NCBI GenBank assembly: GCA_019188255.1
Contig: JAETXT010000007.1
Coordinates: 5,332,001 to 5,396,000 of the forward strand
Source: Verticillium longisporum
Lineage: Eukaryota; Ascomycota; Sordariomycetes; Glomerellales; Plectosphaerellaceae
DNA: 64,000 nucleotides
Direction of reading: 5' to 3'
How positions within the stretch are numbered: the stretch's first letter is position 1; every line of letters starts with the position of its first letter. Made by a program: the position numbers and the translations under genes. Below the pieces are notes generated by a model. The model ran no database searches and had not been told where the DNA came from. It was given only the letters and a program-made list of their open reading frames with translations. Positions 10,161 through 21,697 of this stretch are shown in pieces.

Positions 10161-11243
10161 GGGTGAGTATATTAAACGGGTTTACCTAAGATTAATAGAT
10201 TTCTCTACTTTTAATAATATATTCTAAATTAATTCGAAATCGATTCTAAATCGATTTAGAATAGATTATTTTCTTAAAAATTGGAAAAAATCAAAATTAA
10301 AAGCCTTATAATATAGCTTTAATAAACTAGCTTTAATAGATTTAATAGTTTACCCTTAATAGACTTAGTAGTTAGACCTTAATAGACTTAGTAGTCTAGC
10401 CTTAGTAGACTTAGTTATCTAGCCTTAGTAGACTTAGTAGTCTAGCCTTAGTAGACTTAGTAGTCTAGCCTGGCCTCTATTATATTGGGTAACTAAGGTA
10501 TATAATATTCTAATCTAGCTTAATTGCACTCTATATATTACGAGCATAGTAGATAGGCAGTTACGTAACCTCAGTATATAACTATAGGTTAGTAATTACT
10601 ATTATATAATTCCCTTTAGTAATTATAGTATAGGGATTACTATTAGGATATTATAGTATAGTAATTACGGAACTATAACTACTAACTAAGAGGATTCCTA
10701 ATTATATAATTAAGAGGAATAATATATAGAGAACTATTAAGGACCCTCTTAATATAAGAGGGTATTATAATATAATATTTTAAATTAAATCTTTAAGATC
10801 TAAGATTATTAATCCCTATAATTATAATTATATTAAATAATAGTAATTTATTTAAATAAGCTAAATTAATTATATATTATATTACCTATAGAGTAAAAAG
10901 CTCTTTAGGGGCTTTAAAGAATCTTTATTAGAAAGTTTTCTTTAAGAGTTATAATAATACGCTTACTCTATAAAGCGCTAGATTAATACCTAGAGATATT
11001 CTAACTATTTATTATAAATTAGGAGGAAGCATTTCTTAGAGATATTCTATTAATAATATAAGAAAAAGAGCTTAGCTTAGAATATAATAAAATCTTATAA
11101 TATAATACTATATTATCCTCTATTATAGCTTATATTTAAATAGAATAATAAATAATTAAGAATAGCTTTATAAGAACATTAATCTAGTAAATATTTAAAT
11201 TAGATTAGTTTCCTTAAATAATAGAAGATTAGTAAAAGATATA
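10161..11243. other. AT-rich, RIP-like degraded DNA with no coding capacity
   Basis: The stretch is dominated by TA, AAT and ATT with stops in all frames, as expected from repeated C-to-T mutation of a transposon on both strands. It could be the 5' part of the copia relic that follows 13104, but I could not align it confidently to the other relics. Confidence 0.5.
10351..10472. repeat. 23-bp minisatellite in AT-rich DNA
   Basis: About five tandem copies of the unit CCTTAGTAGACTTAGTAGTC+TAG, with small variations (for example TTATCT in place of TAGTCT). It is the only regular tandem array in this AT-rich stretch. Confidence 0.75.
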
Positions 11244-13103
11244 ACGTGCATGATAAGCAAGTGGGCCAAACAAGCAAGTGGGCCACCTGACGACGAAAAC
11301 GCGACCTTCTTACGTTAACCATTAATTCCTCCACCAACAACGATGTCTCCGCCCTCACAAGAACGTCAATTACAGCTTGCTCTTCAGGCTATTCAAAATG
11401 ACCCAGATCTCAGTATACGCGCTGCGACAAATATCTTTGGTGTTCCCCGAATGACCTTGACGCGTCGACTACGCGGTATTACTTCGCAACGCGACAGGAT
11501 CCCCCTCAATCGAAATTTGACGGAGCTCGAGGAGTTAACGATTGTTCAATACATACTTGAGCTAAATTCCCGAGCATTTCCTCCCCGGCTTTGTGAGGTT
11601 GAAGATATGGCTAATCGACTGCTAGCCGACCGCGACGCGCCGAGTGTCGGGAAGCGCTGGGCCTCAAACTTCGTCAGGCGACAACCAGAGCTTAAGACGC
11701 GTTTCTTTCGCAGATATGACTATCAGAGAGCCCAATGCGAAGATCCCGAGGCAATTCGCGATTGGTTCGCGCTCGTAAAGAACACAATCGCCAAATACGG
11801 TATCGCGGAGCCTGATATCTATAACTTCGATGAGACTGGGTTTATGATGGGCGTTATCGGGTCCGGAATGGTCGTTACGAACGCCGAAAGACGTTCTAAT
11901 ACGAAAATGGTCCAACCAGGAGGTCGGGAATGGGTGACAGTGATCCAAGGCGTTGGCGCAGACGGGTGGTGTGTCCCGCCGTTCATCATTATGGCGGGCA
12001 AAAATCACCTCTCAAGCTGGTACGAAGACAGCCCTCTACCTCACGACTGGGTAATCGCTACGACAGACAAAGGCTGGACAACAAATGAGAAAGGTCTAGA
12101 ATGGATTCAGCATTTTGACAAGCATACCAAGCCCCGTCGGTCGGCCGGATATCGCCTCCTTATCCTAGATGGGCACCAAAGTCACCATTCCGTTGAGTTC
12201 GAGCTCTACTGCAAGGAAAACAACATCATTACGCTATGCATGCCTCCCCATTCATCTCACCTACTTCAACCTCTTGATGTTGGCTGTTTTGGCCCGCTAA
12301 AGCAGGCCTACGGTCGGCAAATTGAGAAGAAGATGAGGGCAGGTACAAGCCACATCACGAAGGAGGACTTCTTTCCCGCGTTTTTCGCAGCTTTCAAAGA
12401 AGCTATGACGGAAAGGAATATCAAGGGGGTTCAGAGGTGCTGGGCTTGTCCCAATGAGCCCCGAAATTGTGGTTTCAAAGCTGGATGTGAAGCTACGGAC
12501 ACCGACGCCCGTCGAGGGGGTCCCCGATACATCAGAACCTTGGGTCTCCCAAACGCCTCACAACCCGATTGAAGCTAGCTGTCAGTCAGAGTTTATTAAA
12601 GGTCGAATCGCCCGACACCAAGGAAGCTCTCCGACGTCGATTCTTAACGCTATAGACCACTTTACCAAGGGGACGCGTGGAATCATGCATCAACTCGCCC
12701 TATTGAAGTCGGAGAACCAGATCCTTCGAGACGAGAACGCGACACTCAGCAAGCGTCGGAGAGCTAAGAAAACACGTCTCAGGCAAGGAGGGAGTCTAAC
12801 TCTAGGTGAGGGACAGGAGATACAAACCAATATCGAGGTTCAGGTCCAGATAAATGAGGAAACGCGTCAGAGAAGCAGTCGCCAACCAAGGGACGGGACG
12901 AAGAAACGGCGCTGCGGTGTCTGCGGCGAGCCTGGACATAATGCGCGAACTTGTCAGCTGGAGACGAGGGCTTCTGAAGAAGAGGATTTCAAGTAGTTTC
13001 AATTGATTTAAGGCGTTAGGGTTCACCGGGATGCTGCTGTCGTCGCATGGTCGTGGTCAGGTGGCCCACTTGCTTGTTTGGCCCACTTGCTTATCATGCA
13101 CGT
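11244..13103 (+). mobile_element. pogo/Fot1-like DNA transposon, family 1 copy 1 (1860 bp)
   Basis: Perfect 48-bp TIRs at 11244-11291 and 13056-13103 begin ACGTGCATGATAAGC and are flanked by TA duplications (11242-11243 and 13104-13105). Inside each TIR the word AAGCAAGTGGGCCA occurs twice, 17 bp apart, probably the two transposase-binding sites of each end. The element lies inside RIP-degraded copia sequence but is itself not mutated. An almost identical copy lies inverted at 18283-20142. Confidence 0.92.
11343..12996 (+). CDS. pogo-family DDE transposase with C-terminal zinc knuckle, frame broken (family 1 copy 1)
   Basis: The first frame (11343-12572) carries an N-terminal helix-turn-helix pair (psq and CENP-B/Tc5 type, about residues 10-130). 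The DDE catalytic domain has D163 in YNFDETGF, D276 in LLILDGHQSH and D312 in LLQPLDVGCFGP, a DD35D spacing. The rest of the protein is in another frame (to 12996): a Leu-rich coiled coil (LLKSENQILRDENATLSK) and a CX2CX4HX4C zinc knuckle (CGVCGEPGHNARTC). The break is at a run of five G (12425-12429), just before the FRGAGLVP motif that normally links the domains. Four or seven G would restore one frame. The identical copy has the same run, so the break was either inherited or is a repeated base-calling error. Confidence 0.85.
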
Positions 13104-16100
13104 TATAGATTAATTAATTTATTAATTAATATATTTCTAATTAAATATTTTATATAATTATAGAATAAAGAGAGTAATTACTTTAAGAAGACCTATAATA
13201 TCCTTAATGATAAGATAAGGATATTTATAGATATTTATAAACTATTATAAATCTAATATATATAGCTCTGTATATTCTTCTTAAATATACTTTTAGGGTA
13301 TATATAAGCTTTCTTCCTGGAATATATAAACTAAAATATATAATTCTAATAAATATATTTAATAATTAAATAAAGATTTAATTCGGAAATTAATAGAATA
13401 TAATATTATATAAACTAGAGCTTAATAATATTCTATTGTATAATAATAAAAGCTAATAATATAAGAAAGCTATAAATAGAAGTTCTTTAAGTCCTTCTAG
13501 ATAAGCTTTAATACTATTAGAGAATACTTAGCTTTATATTTAAAGAAGGGATTTACTTCTATATAAATACTCTAAGGGTAATTTAAAGTATTCTAAAGCT
13601 AAAGATTATATTAATAAAGCTAGAGCGATCTTTTAATATTCTATCTATATAGCTTAAGAATATATTAAAAGTAGAGGAGAATATTAGGATATTTAAGTAT
13701 TTCTATATTAATAGATACTATAGAAGCGGATATTATTAAATTAATAGAAAAGGAGATTAAAGAGAATAGCTAATATATAGAATTAATAATTATTAAAAAA
13801 ATAGAATATATAAATATTAGATATATTTAAAACTAGATTATAAATCGATAAAGTACTTTCCTAAAGAATAATAATATTCGAAGGAATAGTAGAAATATAT
13901 ATAGAAAGTATATAGAGATTAATAGAAAGGATATTAATAGTTTCTAATATTAATAGAACCTTCTAAGAATATAGAATTAGATAATCCTATTTCTAAAGAG
14001 CTAAGAGTAGATAATACCTATAAGACTAATTTAGAGAATGAACTAATAAATACTTATATTATAGACTTCCTAATAAATAAATCGTTTTAATATAGAATTA
14101 AGGGGAATAGCTTAAAACCTAAAATAATAGCTCTAATAGAATAGTTTTTTATTTAATATTAGATTAATAATACTTCTATTTTATATAATATTATCCTTAA
14201 TATAAATATAGTATTAGTTTCTATAATAGGAGCTTTATAAATAAGGGCCCTAATAGCCTTAATACTAAGCTTAATAGTTAATAAATAGGGAATAGGGGCT
14301 AGAATAAGATTCGGAGTAGGAAATCCTATTTCTATAATAGAGGAGATTATTATTCTAATATTAATTAAGAGAATTATATTCTATATTATCCTAATAAATA
14401 CCCTATTCCTCCTTTATATTAAGGATATAAACGATCTTAGAATCTATTTAGATAATATATATAATAAGCTAATAAAGTATATTAAGGAGATCTAAGAATA
14501 TATATCTATTTTCCGTAAATAGAACTATTTATAGTTCTTCCTAGATATAAAGACTTATATTAATTCTAGGATTATATATATAATAGGGATAGAAAGTAAT
14601 AGAGTAGCGTTTCTAATAGAAGTAGAGCTCTAATATATTTATAAGTAATTTAGTTATTTATTTATAGAGAAGCTATAGAATCTATTTTAAAGAGTAGATT
14701 ATAATATAGATTAGGATATTCTAGAGCTAATAAACTACTTCTATTATTATTATTAGATTAAAGGGAAGTCTTTATAATATTTTAAATTTACTTTAAAAAT
14801 AAATATTAGTTTTAATTATAAGATTTTAATTAATATTATATATTTAAATAGAAAGCTTATTCTTTATATAATTAATATAAATATAGGATTCTAGTTTATA
14901 GCTTTTATTCTTAACTTTATAGCTTATATAATATAGGAAGCTTTTAAAAAGTATTAATTAGATACCTATCTAGGGCCTCTAGATATTATAACTATTAATA
15001 TTAGAATAAACTTTACTTCTATAGAATCTAAAGTAGAAGTATACTTCCTAAGTATAACTTATTATTAGATCCCTATAGAGGCCTATTAATTAATTAATAA
15101 AGTTAAAAGCTATTATAAGTTAATTCGTAGAATATATAAGATCTTAAAAGTAGAATTTTATAATATAAGCCTAGAATTACTATTTTAAGGAATAGTAAAG
15201 GTAATAAATAATAGTATTAGACTTAATAGATTAATATTTATATTATTTATATTTAGAGTAATATTTAGAATTACTATTAATATAATACTTATTATAAACT
15301 AAATATAATATATTAAAGTAATTAATAAAGTAATAATAGAGCTTTAGCGAATAATTATTAAATAGAAGATTAATAATACTCTTAAAATATATAATAGACT
15401 AGATATTAAATAGTTACTATTAAGGTTATTAGAGCTAGGAAATAACGTTCTTATATTTAGAGAATAGGAGTAATAGAGAGGTCTTTATAAAGTTATCTTA
15501 GTTTCTAATATAATAATTATAATCGATATAGTTAATAGCTTAATAGAGTTTAGAGGCATATATATTAAGCTATATAATAGATTAATAGATTAAGAGATTA
15601 GGGAGATAATAGTAATTCGAATTCTAGAGACCCTAGAATTATTTAAATACTTAGAGCTAATTCTATTATAATGATATAGGAGACCTAGGAAGTTAATAAA
15701 TCCTTTAAATCTATTATAAATAGCTTTTATAGATTATAAAAGTAATATAATTAAGATTCTATAGATCGAATACTAATTTATTATTAAAAGGGAATAATAA
15801 AGTTATAACCTAGCTATTTAATTATATAATAAAAATAGAATAATAACCCCTAGGAAGCTATTTAAATAATCTAATTAGGAGGAAATCGATTTACTTTTAA
15901 TAGCTAGAATAATTATATTAATTAGGAGATCGATATTCCCTAATATTAAGATCTTTAGATACTAGCTTATAAAAGAAATAAAAGGCCTCCTTTAAGCCCT
16001 ATATAAGAAATTAAAATTAATAATTTAAGGATATAATAATTAGGAGAAGATAATACTATTAATATAATCGCTTATAATTATATACTATAGCTAATAGCTA

Positions 16101-18282
16101 ATCCTAGTAATTACTTTAATATTATAATAATATAGCTATTAATTAATATTCTATAATATTAATTAAACTTATACCTAGAATATTATAGATCTATTATATA
16201 AGGTTCTCCTATATATTCCTAAAGAGCTATAATATAGATACTTAGAAGGAATCGTCTTCTATATTATAAAGCTATTCTATAATATTATAGAATTAGGTCT
16301 CTATTAGTTTATAATCTATTAATATTATTATAAAGAGCGCTTAAATATTATTCTAATAGGCTACGATCTATATTTACTCTTAATTAGAGCTAGAGAGAGC
16401 TTTAATCTAATTAGAATATAGATTAATAATACTCTTAACCTTAGAGAGCCTATATTTATATAAAAGGAATAAATAGAGCTCGAAAGCGCTCGCTTCTAGG
16501 CGAAGCCTACTTCTATCCTTAATATAGGTTCTAAAGGTATCTTTAATAGCTATATTATTAAAATCGGAATTAATAATCTTATAATATAATAGAAAGGTTA
16601 AAGTAATTATCTAGAGCTAGTAATATTAGGGATAATAAGCTTAGAATAATAATATATTACTTAGAGAGCTTATAGTATTTATATTACTTTAACTTATTAA
16701 TTAGAAGTAGCCTTCGATTTCTCTATTATAGTATAAGCTAAGAACCTATAGGAGGATAATTTTAAGTAGCTTAATAAATATATATAATAGTAGATTACTA
16801 ATATAGGCTATAGTTTAAATTATATATACTTTAATCTCTTAATAGCCTAGCTTTATATATTTATTAATAGTTTATTTATTAATAATAAAGACTTTAGTTT
16901 ATAGATTAGATTTATTATCCTCCTAAATAATAAATAATCTAATAATTAAGAGAATACCTTTATAATATATAATAATATCCTCTATTAATAATCTATTAAA
17001 TATAAATAGATTATATATTTAATTCTAATTAGCGAAATCTATAATATAATTAATAGCTTCGATATAGCCTATATCCTTAAATAGATATTCTAAGAGATCT
17101 ATAAATACTTAGAATTACTATTCCTATAGATAACTATTTATATTAATAGCTATTTACTCTATTAATACTTTATTTAATTAAATATAATAATAGAGAAATA
17201 CTTAATAATAGATCTTATAATATTATAATAAAGCTATAAAGAATATAAAATTAATAAAATCTATTAGATTATTAAAAGTAATAATCTAATAGACTTAATA
17301 ATTAAAGGAGTATTAAATTAAATATTAGAAGTATTAATAAGCTCTAATAAAGCTATTATTAAAATTAAAGGATAAATTAAATATTAAGAAAAGAATAATT
17401 AATGGGTAAAAGTAAATAATATTAGAAGTAATTAATAAAGCTTCAAAACGGGTACTTTAGGAATAGTAAAATAGTAAAATAATAACTCTAAAGAATAGAC
17501 TAGGCCTCGGAGTCCGAGGACTCTAAGCCTAATTACTTAAGAGAGTCCTACTATAGGTAATCGAAGAGCTATAGAATAGTAATATACTTAGCTACCTTAT
17601 ACTCTATATTATTAAGACTATCTAAATCTTTATTAAGGTTATTACTCCTTTTAGCCTCCTCTTCCTTAATAATCGATAATATACCTTTAATAATAGTATA
17701 TTATTTCTCTATATCTTATATCCCCTATTAATAGATTATATAATTAGATAATTAATAAAATAATAAAAAAAAGAATTTATTAATTTATTATTCTTATTCT
17801 AAGTAGCTAAAAACTTTATAATAAGCTTAAATACCTTAATTAGATTATAGATAATAATTATTAAAGCTACAGATATTAGAAAATAGAGATTATAGAAGCT
17901 TATATTTATTTATAAGAATATTTAGAAATATATTTATAATATTAAGAGCTTTTAAGCTCTAGATTATAATAGATATTATTAATATTAACTTTAATTTACT
18001 TATTAATAAAATAAAACTTTAAATATTCTAAATAGAGGACTTTATATATATTATTATAGATATATTTTAAACCTTAGATTAATAGCTTCTATAATTAATA
18101 TTAACTAGGTTCTTATACTTCGTTATTTACTTAGTAGGAGGGGTAATAAGTATAGGGGCTTTATATTTAAGAGGTATTATCGAAGGCGAGAGAGAGAGAA
18201 AGAGAGAGAGATAGAGAGTAATTAAAAGGGGGATTTATTAATTATCGAAGCTCTAAAATAATAGATTAAGCTAGCTAATCTA
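13104..18282 (+). mobile_element. RIP-degraded Ty1/copia retrotransposon relic 1 (pol on plus strand)
   Basis: Five kilobases of AT-rich sequence align by eye with the relics at 28611-37996, 41245-52787 and 53074-60851. In the best-preserved relic (41245 onward) the reading frame still shows copia Pol blocks: integrase-like FKFTLKL and EFRVEVYLLGITYYQT, and a late RT/RNase H block. CA-to-TA changes and stops on both strands are the RIP pattern. The relic continues beyond the family 1 pogo insertion at 18283-20142, up to the LTR at 20755-21042. No intact gene remains. Confidence 0.7.
18110..18220 (-). pseudogene. start of the antisense ORF of copia relic 1
   Basis: On the minus strand the remnant reads M/I-P-L-K-Y-K-A-P-I-L-I-T-P-P-T-K and then KYKN, preceded by a CTCT-rich tract. 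The same start occurs in relic 2 (29675 plus) and relic 3 (about 52050 minus). It is opposite in strand to pol in every case. The start codon is mutated by RIP here. Confidence 0.5.
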
Positions 18283-20142
18283 ACGTGCATGATAAGCAAG
18301 TGGGCCAAACAAGCAAGTGGGCCACCTGACCACGACCATGCGACGACAGCAGCATCCCGGTGAACCCTAACGCCTTAAATCAATTGAAACTACTTGAAAT
18401 CCTCTTCTTCAGAAGCCCTCGTCTCCAGCTGACAAGTTCGCGCATTATGTCCAGGCTCGCCGCAGACACCGCAGCGCCGTTTCTTCGTCCCGTCCCTTGG
18501 TTGGCGACTGCTTCTCTGACGCGTTTCCTCATTTATCTGGACCTGAACCTCGATATTGGTTTGTATCTCCTGTCCCTCACCTAGAGTTAGACTCCCTCCT
18601 TGCCTGAGACGTGTTTTCTTAGCTCTCCGACGCTTGCTGAGTGTCGCGTTCTCGTCTCGAAGGATCTGGTTCTCCGACTTCAATAGGGCGAGTTGATGCA
18701 TGATTCCACGCGTCCCCTTGGTAAAGTGGTCTATAGCGTTAAGAATCGACGTCGGAGAGCTTCCTTGGTGTCGGGCGATTCGACCTTTAATAAACTCTGA
18801 CTGACAGCTAGCTTCAATCGGGTTGTGAGGCGTTTGGGAGACCCAAGGTTCTGATGTATCGGGGACCCCCTCGACGGGCGTCGGTGTCCGTAGCTTCACA
18901 TCCAGCTTTGAAACCACAATTTCGGGGCTCATTGGGACAAGCCCAGCACCTCTGAACCCCCTTGATATTCCTTTCCGTCATAGCTTCTTTGAAAGCTGCG
19001 AAAAACGCGGGAAAGAAGTCCTCCTTCGTGATGTGGCTTGTACCTGCCCTCATCTTCTTCTCAATTTGCCGACCGTAGGCCTGCTTTAGCGGGCCAAAAC
19101 AGCCAACATCAAGAGGTTGAAGTAGGTGAGATGAATGGGGAGGCATGCATAGCGTAATGATGTTGTTTTCCTTGCAGTAGAGCTCGAACTCAACGGAATG
19201 GTGACTTTGGTGCCCATCTAGGATAAGGAGGCGATATCCGGCCGACCGACGGGGCTTGGTATGCTTGTCAAAATGCTGAATCCATTCTAGACCTTTCTCA
19301 TTTGTTGTCCAGCCTTTGTCTGTCGTAGCGATTACCCAGTCGTGAGGTAGAGGGCTGTCTTCGTACCAGCTTGAGAGGTGATTTTTGCCCGCCATAATGA
19401 TGAACGGCGGGACACACCACCCGTCTGCGCCAACGCCTTGGATCACTGTCACCCATTCCCGACCTCCTGGTTGGACCATTTTCGTATTAGAACGTCTTTC
19501 GGCGTTCGTAACGACCATTCCGGACCCGATAACGCCCATCATAAACCCAGTCTCATCGAAGTTATAGATATCAGGCTCCACGATACCGTATTTGGCGATT
19601 GTGTTCTTTACGAGCGCGAACCAATCGCGAATTGCCTCGGGATCTTCGCATTGGGCTCTCTGATAGTCATATCTGCGAAAGAAACGCGTCTTAAGCTCTG
19701 GTTGTCGCCTGACGAAGTTTGAGGCCCAGCGCTTCCCGACACTCGGCGCGTCGCGGTCGGCTAGCAGTCGATTAGCCATATCTTCAACCTCACAAAGCCG
19801 GGGAGGAAATGCTCGGGAATTTAGCTCAAGTATGTATTGAACAATCGTTAACTCCTCGAGCTCCGTCAAATTTCGATTGAGGGGGATCCTGTCGCGTTGC
19901 GAAGTAATACCGCGTAGTCGACGCGTCAAGGTCATTCGGGGAACACCAAAGATATTTGTCGCAGCGCGTATACTGAGATCTGGGTCATTTTGAATAGCCT
20001 GAAGAGCAAGCTGTAATTGACGTTCTTGTGAGGGCGGAGACATCGTTGTTGGTGGAGGAATTAATGGTTAACGTAAGAAGGTCGCGTTTTCGTCGTCAGG
20101 TGGCCCACTTGCTTGTTTGGCCCACTTGCTTATCATGCACGT
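18283..20142 (-). mobile_element. pogo/Fot1-like DNA transposon, family 1 copy 2 (1860 bp, inverted)
   Basis: Same length and same 48-bp TIRs as copy 1, flanked by TA (18281-18282 and 20143-20144). It is inserted in the 3' non-coding part of copia relic 1. The translation differs from copy 1 by one residue (V for A at codon 155), so the two copies are very recent. They form an inverted pair around a 5.2-kb spacer. Confidence 0.92.
18390..20043 (-). CDS. pogo-family DDE transposase with zinc knuckle, frame broken (family 1 copy 2)
   Basis: Same domain order as copy 1: HTH pair, DD35D catalytic domain (frame 20043-18814), then a coiled coil and CX2CX4HX4C knuckle in another frame (18932-18390). 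The same five-base run (C on the plus strand, 18957-18961) causes the break. An alanine-to-valine change just before the first catalytic block (YGIVEPDIYNFDETGF) is the only protein difference seen. Confidence 0.85.
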
Positions 20143-20144
20143 TA

Positions 20145-20754
20145 TAAATAAAGTATATAATATAGGGAAGAAGAAAGGTAAAAGGAATAAAGTTATTATA
20201 AACTATTAATTAAATATATAGATCCTTAGAATATAGTATTTATTAAACTAGCTTAATAGGATCTATTAATTCTATTTAAATAGTTTAATTCTATTATTCC
20301 TATTAAAAGGCTAATAATAATTTTTCTTCTACTTTTAATTAATAAATTAGCGATTTAGATACTTTAGGAGCTTATATCTAGCTATTATAAGAATCCTATT
20401 TAATTAGCTATTTATTTCCTTTATTAAAGGGCTTAAAGGCTTATCCCTATTATTTAATTTAATTTAATTCGTTTCCTTAGAGAACTATTTAATAGCTAAT
20501 TTAATTAATCTATAGTACTAGAGACTAGGGATTTAGCGATAATAGGAATAATAATATTAAGCTACGTTTTTCTTTATTCTATCTATTATTCTCTTATTAT
20601 TACTTATTTATTTATTCATTTTATAGATTAGGATAGTAGATCTAATATACTAGAGATTAGGGATTATAGGCATATTAGAGTAGCTATTAGGGTAGGTAAT
20701 AGAGCTTAATATTAGTCCTTAAAGTAATCCTATCTATAAAGAAAAGATAGCTAG
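20145..20754. other. AT-rich 3' non-coding part of copia relic 1
   Basis: It corresponds, in reverse orientation, to 28900-29660 of relic 2, lying between the antisense ORF start and the LTR. No open frame is present. Confidence 0.5.
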
Positions 20755-21042
20755 TATTAAACTAATATTAGGGGATTACTTAGGTTAGTAATTACTATAT
20801 AGGATTTACTGCCCTAGTAATTACTAGGGCTAGGATTCACTACTCCCTAGAGTACGTAATTTACAGCTTATATAATCTATAAATTAGATAGGTATATCTA
20901 ATTTATATAGGTAGTAGTAATTTAGAGAGATAGTATTAATTATATTATAAATCTTATATTACTAACCCTACTTATTTAGAGCTCTTAGGTATAGATAAAG
21001 TAATAAATCAGGGTTTATATAAATAGTAAAGCCCTTTTAATA
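20755..21042 (-). repeat. RIP-degraded copia LTR A (3' LTR of relic 1)
   Basis: 288 bp in reverse orientation, beginning TATTAAACTAATATTAGGGG and ending AAAGCCCTTTTAATA. It matches the better-preserved solo LTR at 53821-54109 base by base apart from C-to-T and G-to-A changes. Confidence 0.75.
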
Positions 21043-21256
21043 ATAATAGTAAATATAATAAACTTATTAAATTTATTAAGCTTAATTAGTTTATCCTTAA
21101 CTTTATCCTTAAGATTAATATAATATATAGCTATAAAAGGCTTATTATCTTAGCTTAATGTAACAACCAAGGAAGCAGGGTGGCCGCGAGTTGACGACCC
21201 CGCGATCGGGAGACACGATAAGATAAGAAGCGGACCCACCAGGCAGAGCACGTGAT

Positions 21257-21400
21257 GGCTCACCCAGACATAATAGTGAGCCGATTCGCTCACTAGGGAC
21301 ATAACAGTGAGCCAGGGGCTGGCTCACAAGATAACATACCGTGATCCTAACATCATGGATCACCAACGACTAACAAGTGAGCCATCCAACATGAGCTCAC
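21257..21400. promoter_or_regulatory. cluster of GGCTCAC/GTGAGCC sites in the U3 of the gypsy LTR
   Basis: Sites at 21257-21263, 21276-21282, 21287-21293 (one mismatch), 21307-21313, 21321-21327, 21377-21383 and 21393-21400, in both orientations. Copy 2 LTRs, although diverged in the intervening bases, keep a similar number. Clustering upstream of the TATA box suggests transcription-factor binding; the factor is unknown. Confidence 0.6.
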
Positions 21401-21430
21401 CACCCAAACAACAAGGACAGGATGAACGGG

Positions 21431-21437
21431 TATATAA
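21431..21437 (+). promoter_or_regulatory. TATA box of gypsy copy 1 LTR
   Basis: TATATAA in the context GGGTATATAAGGACG, about 45 bp upstream of the AGTGATCAA segment and 260 bp upstream of the gag ATG. Confidence 0.6.
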
Positions 21438-21636
21438 GGACGGGCATTCTGTACTTGTAGATACATTCTTTCTCACGACAGTGATCAATCTAAGTCTTAC
21501 CTTGTATTCATTGTAACGAGTGCGCAACGCCTTACGACACCACATCGTCTCAGAGTCACAACCTAAGCTTCTGCTAACAGCAACCCTAACCCTCTGACAG
21601 CGTTCCCCTCTTCGGAAGCTGCCAGGTCGTAACATT

Positions 21637-21645
21637 TTGATCACT
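21637..21645 (+). promoter_or_regulatory. candidate self-priming primer-binding site
   Basis: TTGATCACT begins two bases after the 5' LTR and is the exact reverse complement of AGTGATCAA in the LTR (21480-21488). No tRNA-type site starting TGG follows the LTR. Elements of the Tf1/sushi group prime reverse transcription with the 5' end of their own mRNA, and this is the arrangement expected. Both copies share it. The 9-nt match contains a TGATCA palindrome, so chance is not excluded. Confidence 0.45.
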
Positions 21646-21697
21646 CTTGTTCAGTAGGTTTACCTTGTGACACTGAGCAATACTCACCACAGGAACA

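Larger units (their letters stand above)
21159..21634 (+). repeat. 5' LTR of gypsy copy 1
   Basis: U3 holds seven GGCTCAC/GTGAGCC-type sites between 21257 and 21400, then a TATA box (TATATAA, 21431-21437). The segment AGTGATCAA (21480-21488) is complementary to the sequence just inside the element. Identical, as far as I can read, to the 3' LTR. Confidence 0.93.

Noticed and set aside
12425..12440. A spliceosomal intron to explain the family 1 transposase frame change
   Set aside because: The only GT...AG pair near the break would give an intron of a few bases; no branch site is present.
13104..18282. Possible centromere or mitochondrial DNA insert because of extreme AT content
   Set aside because: The sequence aligns with copia relics having LTRs and target duplications, and mutation is of the RIP type; no mitochondrial genes are seen.
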